Of a DNA stretch of 21,913 nt, positions 1 through 6,162 are shown in pieces (positions within the stretch are counted from its first letter, which is position 1; every line of letters begins with the position of its first letter). Under the pieces are notes generated by a model that made no database searches, was not told the origin of the DNA, and saw only the letters and a program-made list of their open reading frames with translations. Position numbers and translations under genes: made by a program. The DNA is from Acidimicrobiaceae bacterium (GTDB lineage Bacteria; Actinomycetota; Acidimicrobiia; Acidimicrobiales; UBA8190), in assembly GCA_003453695.1 (NCBI GenBank), contig DMNK01000006.1, forward strand, positions 24,006 to 45,918, in the 5' to 3' direction.

Positions 1-176
1 ACGGCTGCGCCCAGGTAGGGACCCACCCGGGCGCCGCAGGCGGCGCCCACCAGGGAGACCACGGCCAGGAGCGCCACCGCCCGACTCCCTCGGCCACGGA
101 GGACTCCCGCCCACTGCCACCCGGACACGGCCGGGCTGCGAAACGCAGGGATGCTGCCAACGCGCCTAGTGCGCAC
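1..176 (-). CDS. Truncated lipoprotein, probably an ABC transporter solute-binding protein (N-terminus only)
   Basis: Only the first 58 codons lie in the window; the gene runs off the left edge. I chose the GTG at 174-176 because a near-perfect Shine-Dalgarno (AGGAGG, plus-strand 183-188) lies 5 nt upstream. An in-frame GTG at 126-128 has no such site. The translation has an Arg-rich start, a hydrophobic stretch (residues 33-46, AVALLAVVSLVGAA) and a Cys at residue 47 followed by GARVG. This is a lipoprotein signal peptide with a somewhat atypical lipobox (GAAC). In actinobacteria this layout, with CG-R-V after the Cys, is common in branched-chain-type solute-binding lipoproteins, and that is the basis of the family guess. 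The lipoprotein export signal is well supported. The transporter role is inference, because no mature domain is visible. Confidence 0.55.
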   Translation of the reverse strand, partial: MRTRRVGSIPAFRSPAVSGWQWAGVLRGRGSRAVALLAVVSLVGAACGARVGPYLGAA

Positions 177-182
177 CGTCCC

Positions 183-188
183 CCTCCT
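183..188 (-). promoter_or_regulatory. Strong ribosome binding site of the left-edge lipoprotein gene
   Basis: The minus strand reads AGGAGG, then 5 nt, then GTG (174-176). This site decides the start of the truncated lipoprotein gene, placing it 16 codons upstream of the next in-frame GTG. Confidence 0.7.
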
Positions 189-436
189 CGACTCGGCGCC
201 GCCTTCGCCGAAGTCGCACCTGCCCCTCGACACCGCCGTGAGGGGAACGCTGACCCGACGAGAATCTTTCGTTGAGTCCGACCCAGCTGAGCAGGCCATA
301 TGCCCGCCCGCCGCCCGGTGGGGGCCACACGCTAGCTGACGTGAGCGTCAGGCACCGTTGTCGTGTCCCTCCCGTGCTCGGCCTGCGCTGCGTGAAACGA
401 GACCCGCGTTCCGTGGTGGGAACGTGCGGCGATTGG

Positions 437-453
437 TACCCGGCGCCTGGGTA
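437..453. repeat. Imperfect inverted repeat upstream of the RodZ-tail-like gene
   Basis: TACCC and GGGTA flank a GGCGCC core plus one extra T. Arms of 8 nt pair with one bulge. It ends 25 nt before the TTG at 479, so it could be an operator or a 5'-UTR hairpin. Short GC-rich dyads are common by chance in DNA of this composition, so confidence is low. Confidence 0.25.
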
Positions 454-478
454 AGGGAAACGACGACCCAGCATTGTT

Positions 479-1216
479 TTGGGATCAGCCACCACTAATC
501 TTCCGGGGACAGATGGAGACTTGGCGACCACGCAAGGCGGCGTCGTCGTGACGGCCTGGGACGTCGGGACAGAGACCCCGGACTCGCTGCGCCCGTTCAC
601 CAGCACGGCCCAGGTGCCCATCGTCTCCGGACCCCAGTACGTCGACCCGTACGCCGAGTGGGGAATTCCCCGACGTTGGCGCCCGGCGCCGCTCGGACTG
701 CGCCTGGCGGTGGTGTTCACGGCACTGCTCGTCCTCGCCGGGTTGGCCGGCATCGCCGTCCACAAGGCCCGACCCTCCGCACTGGCGTGGCTCGAACCGG
801 GGCGGACCCACCCGGCCGCCTCGCAGACCAGCCGCCAGGCGCCACCCTCGACCGCGGCGCCCGCCAAGGCCAAGGCCAAGGCGCCCTCGGCCTCCCAACC
901 CGTGACACAGACCACCACCGGACCGCAGGCCTCCACCGTCCAGGTCGACACGACGCAGTACACCGTCGTCGTCCTGGCCCAGAACCGGTGCTGGGTGTCG
1001 GCCAGCGATCCGACGTCGACCACGCCGCAGTTCGCCTCGGTGCTCAGTGCCGGTGCCCAGCAGACCTTCCATCCGACCAACGGTCAGCTCGACGTGAATC
1101 TCGGGGCCAGCGCCGTCACGGTGTCGGTGATGCTCGCCGGCAAGAGCGCGGCGGCGTGGCAGTTCACGCCCCCGGCCGCTCCGTACACCCTGACCTTCAC
1201 CTCAAGCGCCCGGTAG
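479..1216 (+). CDS. Single-pass membrane protein with a RodZ C-terminal-like (DUF4115-type) domain
   Basis: The protein has about 245 residues. An N-terminal, Pro-rich cytoplasmic part of roughly 75 residues is followed by one membrane segment (about residues 75-96, LRLAVVFTALLVLAGLAGIAVH). A Pro/Ala/Lys/Thr linker with a repeated AKAKAK tract comes next. The final ~85-residue beta-rich domain has the pattern of the RodZ C-terminal domain: a VVVLAQNRCWVSASD strand, then SVLSAGAQQTF, then LDVNLGASAVTVSVMLAGK. RodZ links MreB to the wall-synthesis machinery, but this protein has no helix-turn-helix, so it may only share the extracytoplasmic domain. The start is uncertain: TTG 479 lacks a clear RBS, and GTG 548 (AGGCGG 7 nt upstream) is a reasonable alternative. 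Its 3' end overlaps the convergent propeller gene by 15 bp. Confidence 0.7.
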   Translation: MGSATTNLPGTDGDLATTQGGVVVTAWDVGTETPDSLRPFTSTAQVPIVSGPQYVDPYAEWGIPRRWRPAPLGLRLAVVFTALLVLAGLAGIAVHKARPSALAWLEPGRTHPAASQTSRQAPPSTAAPAKAKAKAPSASQPVTQTTTGPQASTVQVDTTQYTVVVLAQNRCWVSASDPTSTTPQFASVLSAGAQQTFHPTNGQLDVNLGASAVTVSVMLAGKSAAAWQFTPPAAPYTLTFTSSAR

Positions 1217-3043
1217 GCCAGCCAGAGCGAAGTCCCACACCCCGTTCGCCTGGGGGGGCAGCGAGGTTCCTCCCGGTCCGGACTGCAGTTCGGTGCCGGC
1301 GCCCACGAAGACGTCGGAGCCCACGATGGCCGCCCCTGACGACATGGCCCCGGCCGTGGGAAACGCCCACAGCGGCGTCCCGGTCTCACCCGAATAGGCC
1401 ACGATGGAGAAGCCGGTGGTGGAGGGGCCGAACACCACGCCGTTGGTGGTGGTCACCGCCGCGTAACTGGGCAGCGAAACGAGCGCCTGCCAGCGCACCG
1501 CTCCGGTGGTGGCGTCGACGGCGTGCAGCGAGGCCACGCGCACGGGGTCGCAGCGCTGGGTGCCCACGGTGGGCTGGTTGTCCTCCACGCAGATGAGGCT
1601 GGTGTCGGGATTCACCGACGGCCCGCCGCCGGGCCCGCCGCTGAACTCCACCCCGCCGCCGCCGAAGGGGGCGAGGATGGCCGTCGAGCCGTACACCGTG
1701 GGGGCACCGTCGATGCTCCCCAGTGCCGAAGATCCGATGAAGCCGCCGATGGCACCGGCGAAGAACCCGGTCTCACCGGGCTGGGCCGGCTGGCTACCCC
1801 ACAGCTGACCGCCGGTCGCCTCGTCGAGGGCGTACATGTAGCCCGACTTGGACCCGTCGAGCACCACCTTGGCCCTGCCCGGGCCGATGGTGGCCAGGAT
1901 GGGCGAAGAGCCGATGTCGGTGTCGCCGCCGTCAGGGAAATTCGGGTTGGTGTATTGGTTGTCCGGCTCGGACCAATGCCATAGGGGGCAGCCGGTGGCG
2001 GCGTCGATCCCGGCCATGCCTTCGACCACGGGCGGAGTGAACTGGTTCGGGCACGTCACCTCCGTCGTCTGGTCCACGGCGCCGGGCGGCCCGGTCGGGG
2101 GCGGGCAGTTGCCGGTGGTGGTCACGACCATGCCGTCGCCGCCCAGGGCCGCTGGATCGAGTGCCGGGGACGACCACACGTCGCCGCAGCCGTTCGTATC
2201 TTCGAGGCCGGCCAGCGTCTTGACCGTCTTGGTGCTCTCCGGTTCGAACTTCCAGTTCAGGGAACCAGACTTGGCGTTGAGGGACTGCAGTCCGGGGGGT
2301 GCCGAGCTGTTCGGTGACTCGTTGGAGTCCGAGCCCACGATCACGTCCGGCACGCCTTTCCCGTGAGGCAACAGCACCGGCGACGACTCGACCTCCATGG
2401 CGCTCTTGGGGTTTGAGGGGTCGAGGTTGACCGCCCACTCGCAATCACCGGTGGCGGCATCCAGGGCGAAGAGGCTGCCCCCGCCTCCGAAGAACACGGT
2501 TGGGTCGTTCTCTCCGGGCAAAGGCTGGGTCGTCACCGTCGCCGACGACGTGATCTCGCCGTATGACGGTGAATGCTGGTCACCGCGCACGCTGACGGGA
2601 GTGGTGCCGGGCAGGCCACAGCTGTAGCTGGGAACAGCCACGGAGAACTTCCACTTGGCCTTACCGGTGGCGGCGTCGATGTCGTAGAAGGTCCCTCCGG
2701 CGTCGCCTACATACACCTGGCCGCCGAACACCGTCGGAGTCGCCGTCACCGGCTGCGAGGTGTTGAAGAACCATGCGGGGTGCAAGGTGCCCACCGTGAG
2801 CGGGTTGATGGCGCTGCAGTCGGGCGAGGCGTGATGCGAAGGGTCGTGTTGGTACATCGGCCACTGGTCGCCACAAGCCGGCGCGCCCGGCAAGCTCAGT
2901 GTCGCCGGCGCTGCCGTGGCCGCCGCCAATGCCGGGCCCGCCAAACCGATCATGGCCGCCAGGCCGGCCACCGACACGGCGCGCCAGAAGGATGCCCCGA
3001 GCGCGCGTGACGGTGCGCACCCACCGCCGCCCACATCAAGCAC
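1202..3043 (-). CDS. Secreted PQQ-type beta-propeller protein
   Basis: About 613 residues from GTG 3043. At least seven PQQ-enzyme-type blade motifs are visible, each an A/Y-x-x-A-x-(T/S)G-x-x-x-W unit: DIDAATGKAKWKF, ALDAATGDCEWAV, SLNAKSGSLNWKF, GIDAATGCPLWHW, ALDEATGGQLWGS, AVDATTGAVRWQA and AYSGETGTPLWAF. The N-terminus has a signal peptide (hydrophobic VAGLAAMIGLAGPALA, then AxA), so the protein is exported. A GDQWPMYQHDPSHHASPDC segment precedes the first blade, as in polyvinyl-alcohol-dehydrogenase-like and BamB-like propellers. No CxxCH haem motif is present. It may be a quinoprotein dehydrogenase or a non-catalytic propeller; the sequence does not decide. An ATG at 3169 would add 42 atypical residues before the signal peptide, so I prefer GTG 3043 (GTG 3034 is also possible). 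Confidence 0.8.
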   Translation of the reverse strand: MLDVGGGGCAPSRALGASFWRAVSVAGLAAMIGLAGPALAAATAAPATLSLPGAPACGDQWPMYQHDPSHHASPDCSAINPLTVGTLHPAWFFNTSQPVTATPTVFGGQVYVGDAGGTFYDIDAATGKAKWKFSVAVPSYSCGLPGTTPVSVRGDQHSPSYGEITSSATVTTQPLPGENDPTVFFGGGGSLFALDAATGDCEWAVNLDPSNPKSAMEVESSPVLLPHGKGVPDVIVGSDSNESPNSSAPPGLQSLNAKSGSLNWKFEPESTKTVKTLAGLEDTNGCGDVWSSPALDPAALGGDGMVVTTTGNCPPPTGPPGAVDQTTEVTCPNQFTPPVVEGMAGIDAATGCPLWHWSEPDNQYTNPNFPDGGDTDIGSSPILATIGPGRAKVVLDGSKSGYMYALDEATGGQLWGSQPAQPGETGFFAGAIGGFIGSSALGSIDGAPTVYGSTAILAPFGGGGVEFSGGPGGGPSVNPDTSLICVEDNQPTVGTQRCDPVRVASLHAVDATTGAVRWQALVSLPSYAAVTTTNGVVFGPSTTGFSIVAYSGETGTPLWAFPTAGAMSSGAAIVGSDVFVGAGTELQSGPGGTSLPPQANGVWDFALAGLPGA

Positions 3044-3202
3044 TTCGATCTCGCTTCCCGTCCCCCGAGACCAGCAGTCGCACCAGGGAGGGGGGTCGGG
3101 CTCGACGGCCCCCCTCCCCTGTGCGAAGAACACGACTTCCGCCGACGCCGTGCGCGAGAACCATGACATGACCGTCAGCCCAGCGTCAATAGTCCTTACT
3201 CC

Positions 3203-3264
3203 GGAGCCACGGCTCCAAGCCCTTCGGCTGGGCGGGGCCGTATAAAAGCCCTGCTCAGGCGGGG
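3203..3264 (-). terminator. Possible termination region after the peroxiredoxin/flavoprotein pair
   Basis: Just past the flavoprotein stop, the minus strand has a short GC hairpin (CCTGAGCAGG, region 3249-3260) followed by CTTTTAT. Two more small hairpins follow: AGCC/GGCT at 3218-3229 and GGAGC/GCTCC at 3203-3216. Each stem is only 4-5 bp and the T-run is 4 nt, so this is suggestive only. Confidence 0.3.
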
Positions 3265-3277
3265 TAGCGGCCGCGCC

Positions 3278-4417
3278 TCAGGTCAGCCCGAACCAGCGCC
3301 GGCGGCGCAGCGCTCCGAACTCCCGCTTCTGGGCCGCACCCTCGAGCGAAGGCGGGGTGAAGATCGCCGTCGGGGCGGGACCGGACAGGAAGTTCACGTT
3401 CACCTTCCCGATGGTGCCGTCCCCCATCTCGACGTAGCAGGTGATCTCGCCGGCAAACGGTGGGGGGGCGGGTGCGCCTCGGCGTTGTGCCACGAGGACG
3501 TCGGCGACCGTCGAAGCCTCGCCCTCGGCGATGACGCCGGCTCTGGGCACGGGTGCGCTCGTGACGTCGCCGACGGCGTAGACGCCGGGGAATTTGGTTG
3601 CGAGGGTGGCGGGGTCGACAGCGATCCACCCGTCGTCGGTGAGGCCCGAGTCGACGACCACCCGGGGGGCGCAGTGCACGGGGACGGCGAGCAGGAGGTC
3701 GAACGCCGCAGTTCCCCCGTCGCGCAGATGGAGGACCCGCTTCTGGTGATCCAGGTGGTCGACCCAGGTGGAATGCCGCGTGACGATCCCTTTCTGCTCG
3801 CACAGCCCCAAAATGGCCTTCGACACCTCGTCCGAGATGGGGATCGGCTTGGGCATCGGCGTGATCAACGTGATCGTGCACGAGTCGCGCACCTTGCGCC
3901 GCGTCAAGTGATCGTGGAGCCTGAAGGCCGTCTCGTACGGCGCCGGCGGACATTTGAAGAAGCCACCCAGGACAGCGATCACGATGTCCCCGCTCGTGAA
4001 GCCGGCGATCACTTCGCTGAGGGCGGCGGCGCCCTCGGGGGAGTAGAACTCGCTTCCGCATGCCGCCAGCCCCGGCGTGGCGTCGACGTCCAGGTCGGCG
4101 CCCAGGGCGATCACGAGGATGTCGGCTTCGTGGGTGCCTCGGTCGGTGACGGCCCGCTTGTGCTCGGGGTCGATGGTGAGAACCGTCTCCTGCCGGAAGT
4201 CGACGTTGTCCCTGTCGATGCTCCGATAGGGGAGCCGGACGTCGTCGAGCGTCCGGCCATCGAACATCACGTCGAGCTTGGAGAATCCGAAGGCGAAGGC
4301 GTCGCTCTTGTCGATGAGCGTCACGTGGACGTCATCACCGAGGTCTTCCGCCAGCCGGGTCGACAGCTCGAGGCCGCCGAAGCCGGCCCCGAGGACGAGC
4401 ACCCGGAGCGGTGCCAT
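3278..4417 (-). CDS. SQR/FCSD-like FAD-dependent pyridine nucleotide-disulfide oxidoreductase
   Basis: 379 residues from ATG 4417, which overlaps the peroxiredoxin stop by one base (TGATG), implying translational coupling. An N-terminal FAD-binding Rossmann motif (GAGFGGLE, about residues 10-17) and the second FAD motif (VYAVGDV, about 279-285) are clear. FKCPPAPYE (Cys156) matches the first redox-cysteine motif of flavocytochrome c sulfide dehydrogenase and some sulfide:quinone oxidoreductases. A Cys occurs in the C-terminal ITCYVEMGDG segment (Cys327). The second redox cysteine, expected in the helix after the GD motif, appears replaced (GVIAEGEASTVAD). Sulfide oxidation is therefore unproven, and a quinone or other electron-transfer role is equally possible. 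An in-frame ATG at 4465 would lie inside the peroxiredoxin gene and is less likely. Confidence 0.8.
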   Translation of the reverse strand: MAPLRVLVLGAGFGGLELSTRLAEDLGDDVHVTLIDKSDAFAFGFSKLDVMFDGRTLDDVRLPYRSIDRDNVDFRQETVLTIDPEHKRAVTDRGTHEADILVIALGADLDVDATPGLAACGSEFYSPEGAAALSEVIAGFTSGDIVIAVLGGFFKCPPAPYETAFRLHDHLTRRKVRDSCTITLITPMPKPIPISDEVSKAILGLCEQKGIVTRHSTWVDHLDHQKRVLHLRDGGTAAFDLLLAVPVHCAPRVVVDSGLTDDGWIAVDPATLATKFPGVYAVGDVTSAPVPRAGVIAEGEASTVADVLVAQRRGAPAPPPFAGEITCYVEMGDGTIGKVNVNFLSGPAPTAIFTPPSLEGAAQKREFGALRRRRWFGLT

Positions 4418-5073
4418 CAATTCGGTTGCGGCACGATCCGGATGTAGGGCTTCGGCTCCTTCCACTGTCCAAACACCTCGCGGGCTTCGTCGTTGGACAC
4501 GGCGCCGGAGATGATCACGTCCTCACCCTGCTTCCAGTTGACCGGCGTGGAGACGCGGTGCTTGGCCGTGAGCTGAAGGGAGTCGAGGACCCGCAGCACC
4601 TCGTCGAAATTCCTGCCCGTGGACATCGGGTACACCAGGATGAGCTTGACCTTCTTGTCCGGCCCGATCACGAAGACGTTCCGCACCGTCTGGTTGTCCG
4701 CCGGAGTGCGGGACTTTGCGTCACCCGAGGTGGACGCGGGCAACATCCCGTACAGCTTCGAGACGTTGAAGTCGGCGTCGCCGATGATCGGATAGTTGGG
4801 ACGAGCACTTTGGGTCTCCTCGATGTCGTCGGCCCACTTCTCGTGGTCGCCCACGGCATCGACGGACAGCCCGATGACCTTGGTGTTGCGGCGCTCGAAC
4901 TCCGGTGCCAGGCGCGCCATATATCCCAGCTCGGTCGTGCACACCGGGGTGAAGTCCTTGGGATGGGAGAAGAGCACCGCCCAGGAGTCCCCGATCCAGT
5001 CGTGGAACTTGATCTTCCCCTGGGTGGTGTCTGCCTCGAAGTCGGGCGCGGTGTCGTTGATGACCAGTCCCAT
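4417..5073 (-). CDS. 1-Cys peroxiredoxin (Prx6 type)
   Basis: 218 residues, the usual length for the Prx6 group. The peroxidatic motif PxxxTxxC is visible as HPKDFTPVCTTE, with Cys45 the only cysteine in the protein, so recycling must use an external thiol. A long C-terminal dimerisation region (TPVNWKQGEDVIISGAVSND...) is typical of Prx6 enzymes. It would reduce H2O2 and organic or lipid peroxides in the cytoplasm. ATG 5073 is preceded by GAAAGG about 10 nt upstream. It is the first gene of a two-gene unit with the SQR-like flavoprotein. A pairing with a sulfide/thiol flavoenzyme suggests defence against reactive sulfur or oxygen species (inference). Confidence 0.92.
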   Translation of the reverse strand: MGLVINDTAPDFEADTTQGKIKFHDWIGDSWAVLFSHPKDFTPVCTTELGYMARLAPEFERRNTKVIGLSVDAVGDHEKWADDIEETQSARPNYPIIGDADFNVSKLYGMLPASTSGDAKSRTPADNQTVRNVFVIGPDKKVKLILVYPMSTGRNFDEVLRVLDSLQLTAKHRVSTPVNWKQGEDVIISGAVSNDEAREVFGQWKEPKPYIRIVPQPN

Positions 5074-5115
5074 GTGCGTGCTGCCTTTCCCCTGGTTTTG
5101 TACGTGCGGCTACCC

Positions 5116-5142
5116 CGGCGCGGACGATATCGCCCGGCGCCG
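5116..5142. repeat. Long dyad between crotonase and peroxiredoxin genes
   Basis: An inverted repeat with arms GGCGCGGACGAT (5117-5128) and ATCGCCCGGCGCC (5129-5141), extendable by one pair (5116/5142). One bulged base and one G-T mismatch are present, and the core is CGATATCG. It lies 43-69 nt upstream of the peroxiredoxin ATG and downstream of the crotonase stop. It could be an operator for the peroxiredoxin unit or a transcript-ending hairpin of the upstream operon. No T-run follows it on the minus strand. Confidence 0.45.
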
Positions 5143-5265
5143 CCGCTGCCTAGGGGGGATTGAGAGGTCGCCGCGGGCGGGGCCGCGCCGGGCCACCGCC
5201 CCGTGCTCGGTGCGCCGCTCGCTCGCAACCCGCCATCTGGTCGAGGGCCAGTTCGTGCACGGGGC

Positions 5266-6135
5266 TCAGCGCAACCGCCACTCGACGCGCTCCCCACTGG
5301 CAAAGCGGTGCTGTCCCTCCGCCAGCGCCTCGGGGTCGTTGCCGAGCCCGAGGAAGGCCCAGGCCAGGGCGAGCGCCTGTGAGCGGACCAGCTCCCGTCC
5401 GGCCCACAGCGCACGCAGCGTCCCCTGCACCGCCAGGGGATGGGAACGGGCGATCACCGACGCCGCCCATCCGGCCCGTTGGCGCAGCTCGTCGAGGGGC
5501 ACCATCTCGGTCACCAGCCCGATCTGCAGAGCCCGCGCGGCGCTCATCCGTTCCTCTGAGCCGAGCAGCGTGAGCCGCACGAGATCGCCGAATGGCATGC
5601 GCCCGGTCATCTGCAGCGGTTCGCAGACGGCCGCCATGGAGAAGGTGAGGTGGGGATCGAAGAACGTGGCGTGGTCGGCGGCGATGATGAAGTCCACCTC
5701 GCCAAGCATGTAGAAGGCCCCCCCGCAGGCAATGCCGTTCACGGCGGCGATCACCGGCTTCCACAGGTCGTTGCTCTTGGGCCCGAGATTCGCTCCTGGG
5801 TCGTCGAACATGAACGGTGTGGAGACCGACCCGATGTGGACGTCCTCGTTGTGGTCCCCGTCACCGACGGAAGTCGGTGCGGCGGGGACCGTGGAGCGCG
5901 TGGCGGGCCGCTCTGCCGCTACCTCGCTCCGGTCGATCCCCGTGCAGAAGGCCTTGTCTCCTGCGCCGGTGAGCACCACCACCCGCACCGGATCGTGCCG
6001 GCGCAGCCAGCGCCACAGGTCTCGTAGCTCGCGCTGCATGGTGAGGTTGAAGGCGTTGAGCACCTGCGGCCGGTCCAACGTGACCCACGCCACCCCGTCT
6101 GCCTCTTCGTAGCCGAGCGTCTCGAATTGCGGCAT
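5266..6135 (-). CDS. Crotonase-fold protein lacking the hydratase glutamates
   Basis: 289 residues with the enoyl-CoA hydratase/isomerase fold: VAWVTLDRPQVLNAFN near the N-terminus, the oxyanion-hole segments KAFCTGID (about 61-68) and NGIACGGA (133-140). Aligning GIACGGAFYMLGEVDF and ADHATFFDPHLTF with rat crotonase puts Tyr142 and His162 where the two catalytic Glu (144 and 164) belong. A CoA thioester substrate is likely, but hydration is not. Isomerase, hydrolase, thioesterase or C-C cleavage are all possible in this superfamily. An insertion of about 30 residues (70-120) departs from the usual length. ATG 6135 has GAGAGG 4 nt upstream. It is the last gene after the didomain SDR (27-nt gap), so probably in the same transcript. 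Confidence 0.85.
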   Translation of the reverse strand: MPQFETLGYEEADGVAWVTLDRPQVLNAFNLTMQRELRDLWRWLRRHDPVRVVVLTGAGDKAFCTGIDRSEVAAERPATRSTVPAAPTSVGDGDHNEDVHIGSVSTPFMFDDPGANLGPKSNDLWKPVIAAVNGIACGGAFYMLGEVDFIIAADHATFFDPHLTFSMAAVCEPLQMTGRMPFGDLVRLTLLGSEERMSAARALQIGLVTEMVPLDELRQRAGWAASVIARSHPLAVQGTLRALWAGRELVRSQALALAWAFLGLGNDPEALAEGQHRFASGERVEWRLR

Positions 6136-6162
6136 CACACCTCTCAGACGATGGGGACAGGG

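Larger units (their letters stand above)
177..478. other. Divergent intergenic spacer (302 bp)
   Basis: This region separates two divergent genes, so it should hold both promoters. I see no RNA gene and no convincing coding sequence; short open frames here are GC-driven. It contains the lipoprotein gene's RBS at 183-188 and an imperfect inverted repeat at 437-453 just before the plus-strand gene. A TTGAGT (275-280) followed by CATATG (298-303) is promoter-like only weakly, and I do not call a promoter from it. Confidence 0.6.

Noticed and set aside
844..905. Short repeats in the Lys/Ala/Pro linker as a possible CRISPR-like or tandem array
   Set aside because: They are codon-level repeats (gccaag units) within a coding linker, with no spacers and no conserved repeat length.
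166..1080. Minus-strand open frame of about 300 codons opposite the RodZ-tail-like gene
   Set aside because: The translation is low-complexity and Trp/Arg-rich without any recognisable motif. It spans the divergent spacer and lies antisense to a gene with clear domain structure. GC-rich DNA creates such frames.
3161..3189. TTGACG on the minus strand as a -35 box for the propeller gene
   Set aside because: At the correct spacing the -10 would be TCATGG or CATGGT, which is a poor match, so I did not call a promoter.
3187..3200. Third copy of the AATAG element (AATAGTCCTTACTC) before the propeller gene
   Set aside because: Only the first six bases match. The second arm is absent and there is no dyad.
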